Part shown: one piece after another, positions 4,484-5,032 of the stretch | Position numbering within the stretch: position 1 is the first letter of the stretch | How the letters are laid out: each line of letters begins with the position of its first letter | From: Deltaproteobacteria bacterium | GTDB taxonomy: Bacteria > Bdellovibrionota > Bdellovibrionia > JABDDW01 | Reading direction: 5' to 3' | Length of the DNA: 5,032 nt | Assembly: GCA_013287405.1 (NCBI GenBank) | Contig: JABDDW010000086.1 | Coordinates: 1-5,032, forward strand | The notes under the pieces: generated by a model | Databases searched by the model: none | Told to the model about the DNA's origin: nothing | The model's input: only the letters and a program-made list of their open reading frames with translations | Made by a program: the position numbers and the translations under genes

Positions 4484-5032
4484 ATGATTAAGTGTCCAAA
4501 GTGTGGCTTTGAACAACCTCGGGATCGATTCTGCGCAAAGTGCGGAGTTGTGATGGAAAATTTTTTCCAAAAAAACCTAGCAATTTCAAAGCGATACAAC
4601 TCCATTCTTGCGTCCCTGGCTCTAGCTCTAGTCGTGCTTGTTCTGTTAGGAGGACTCTATTTTTGGTTTTATCACCGTCCGAGGTCCGTTGAAGTAGAGC
4701 AACCCGAAGCCCAGGCGCAAAAAACTACCCCCACCCATCAGGGGCAAAACATCACTAGAGGAACTATCCAGCAAACCCAGCCTCAGACAACTACCGCTGA
4801 AGGTGGGGCTACTGCGGGTACCGTCACTGCCGGTACCGCTACTGCCGGTACCGCTACTGCCGGTACCGCTACTGCCGGTACCGCTAATGCTAGTACGGCT
4901 ACTACCGGTGGCGTTACTGCTGTTCCCGGGGGAACAGCTGGCGCCAGTCCCGCCAGTACTCAAGAGTCGAATTTAAATATTAGGTTCATTTTACTTGGTC
5001 ATGAATTGATCGATCGCTTAAGCCAAGATGGC
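4484..5032 (+). CDS. Zinc-ribbon, single-pass membrane protein with Thr/Ala/Gly repeat linker, 3'-partial
   Basis: I do not recognise a named gene. The frame starts at ATG 4484 and is open to the right edge, giving 183 residues. Residues 4-20 form a compact zinc ribbon, CPKCG followed by FCAKCG (Cys4, Cys7, Cys17, Cys20), like the small N-terminal zinc-ribbon domains common on bacterial membrane proteins. A basic segment (KRY, 36-38) precedes one membrane helix at about 41-63, and HRPR follows it. A Gln/Thr-rich stretch (70-105) leads to a low-complexity region of TAGTA repeats (109-146). A more ordinary sequence, NLNIRFILLGHELIDRL, begins at 163 and may open a folded domain lying outside the window. 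Probable topology is ribbon in the cytoplasm and linker plus C-terminus in the periplasm. The ATG is needed to keep the ribbon, yet no good ribosome site precedes it. The function is unknown; it is divergent from the dcw operon and not clearly part of it. Confidence 0.8.
   Translation, partial: MIKCPKCGFEQPRDRFCAKCGVVMENFFQKNLAISKRYNSILASLALALVVLVLLGGLYFWFYHRPRSVEVEQPEAQAQKTTPTHQGQNITRGTIQQTQPQTTTAEGGATAGTVTAGTATAGTATAGTATAGTANASTATTGGVTAVPGGTAGASPASTQESNLNIRFILLGHELIDRLSQDG
4808..4927 (+). repeat. In-frame 15-bp minisatellite, about eight units, four of them perfect
   Basis: The unit ACTGCCGGTACCGCT is repeated four times without a mismatch at 4826-4885. Diverged copies flank it on both sides (from 4808 and up to about 4927). 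It encodes T-A-G-T-A units in the periplasmic linker of the zinc-ribbon protein. Each perfect unit contains the 8-bp palindrome CGGTACCG, and GGTACC occurs five times at 15-bp spacing (4817-4882). Identical codons in neighbouring units point to recent slippage or expansion rather than selection on the protein alone. Copy number in an assembly may be unreliable here. Confidence 0.9.

Noticed and set aside
4808..4927. CRISPR-like array
   Set aside because: The 15-bp units are directly adjacent with no spacers and lie in frame inside a coding sequence.
4646..4963. Minus-strand Ser/Gly/Thr-rich open frame
   Set aside because: It is the antisense of the 15-bp repeat region of the zinc-ribbon gene, has no ribosome site, and its composition is only a by-product of the repeats.

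Overview
The window looks like part of a bacterial dcw (division and cell wall) cluster from a Gram-negative, didermic organism. The gene content and order (mraZ, rsmH, ftsL, ftsI, then murF, mraY) fit many Proteobacteria. A Bdellovibrionota or delta-proteobacterial source is my guess from the general feel of the proteins, and I hold it with low confidence. Every recognisable gene belongs to peptidoglycan synthesis or septation, except one zinc-ribbon membrane protein at the right edge.

Layout. Positions 3-1343 (+) hold murF, missing about 20 N-terminal codons at the left edge. Nine bases later mraY starts at 1353 (+) but runs only about 68 codons. At about 1548-1558 the sequence switches to the opposite strand of the same cluster. 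From there to 4297, all on the minus strand, come ftsI (3'-truncated at the same point), ftsL, rsmH and mraZ. These four are tightly packed and overlap by 4, 4 and 11 bases. A 186-bp divergent intergenic region (4298-4483) carries the mraZ operon promoter, an A/T-rich UP-like element, a 10-bp-periodic MraZ operator and a hairpin over the mraZ Shine-Dalgarno. A zinc-ribbon, single-membrane-span protein with a perfect 15-bp minisatellite starts at 4484 (+) and runs off the right edge.

How the genes work together. MraZ autoregulates the cluster. RsmH methylates 16S rRNA. FtsL and FtsI are divisome components, FtsI being the septal transpeptidase. MurF makes UDP-MurNAc-pentapeptide, and MraY loads it onto undecaprenyl phosphate to give lipid I.

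The main anomaly is the head-to-head junction of mraY and ftsI, which normally lie in the same direction with murE and murF between them. Both genes lose essential catalytic parts at one point, a near-palindromic 11-mer. This is best explained by an inverted chimera from amplification or assembly. A real inversion with breakpoints in ftsI and mraY would give the same local picture. I found no convincing new biological system. The most interesting genuine biology is the regulatory architecture in front of mraZ.
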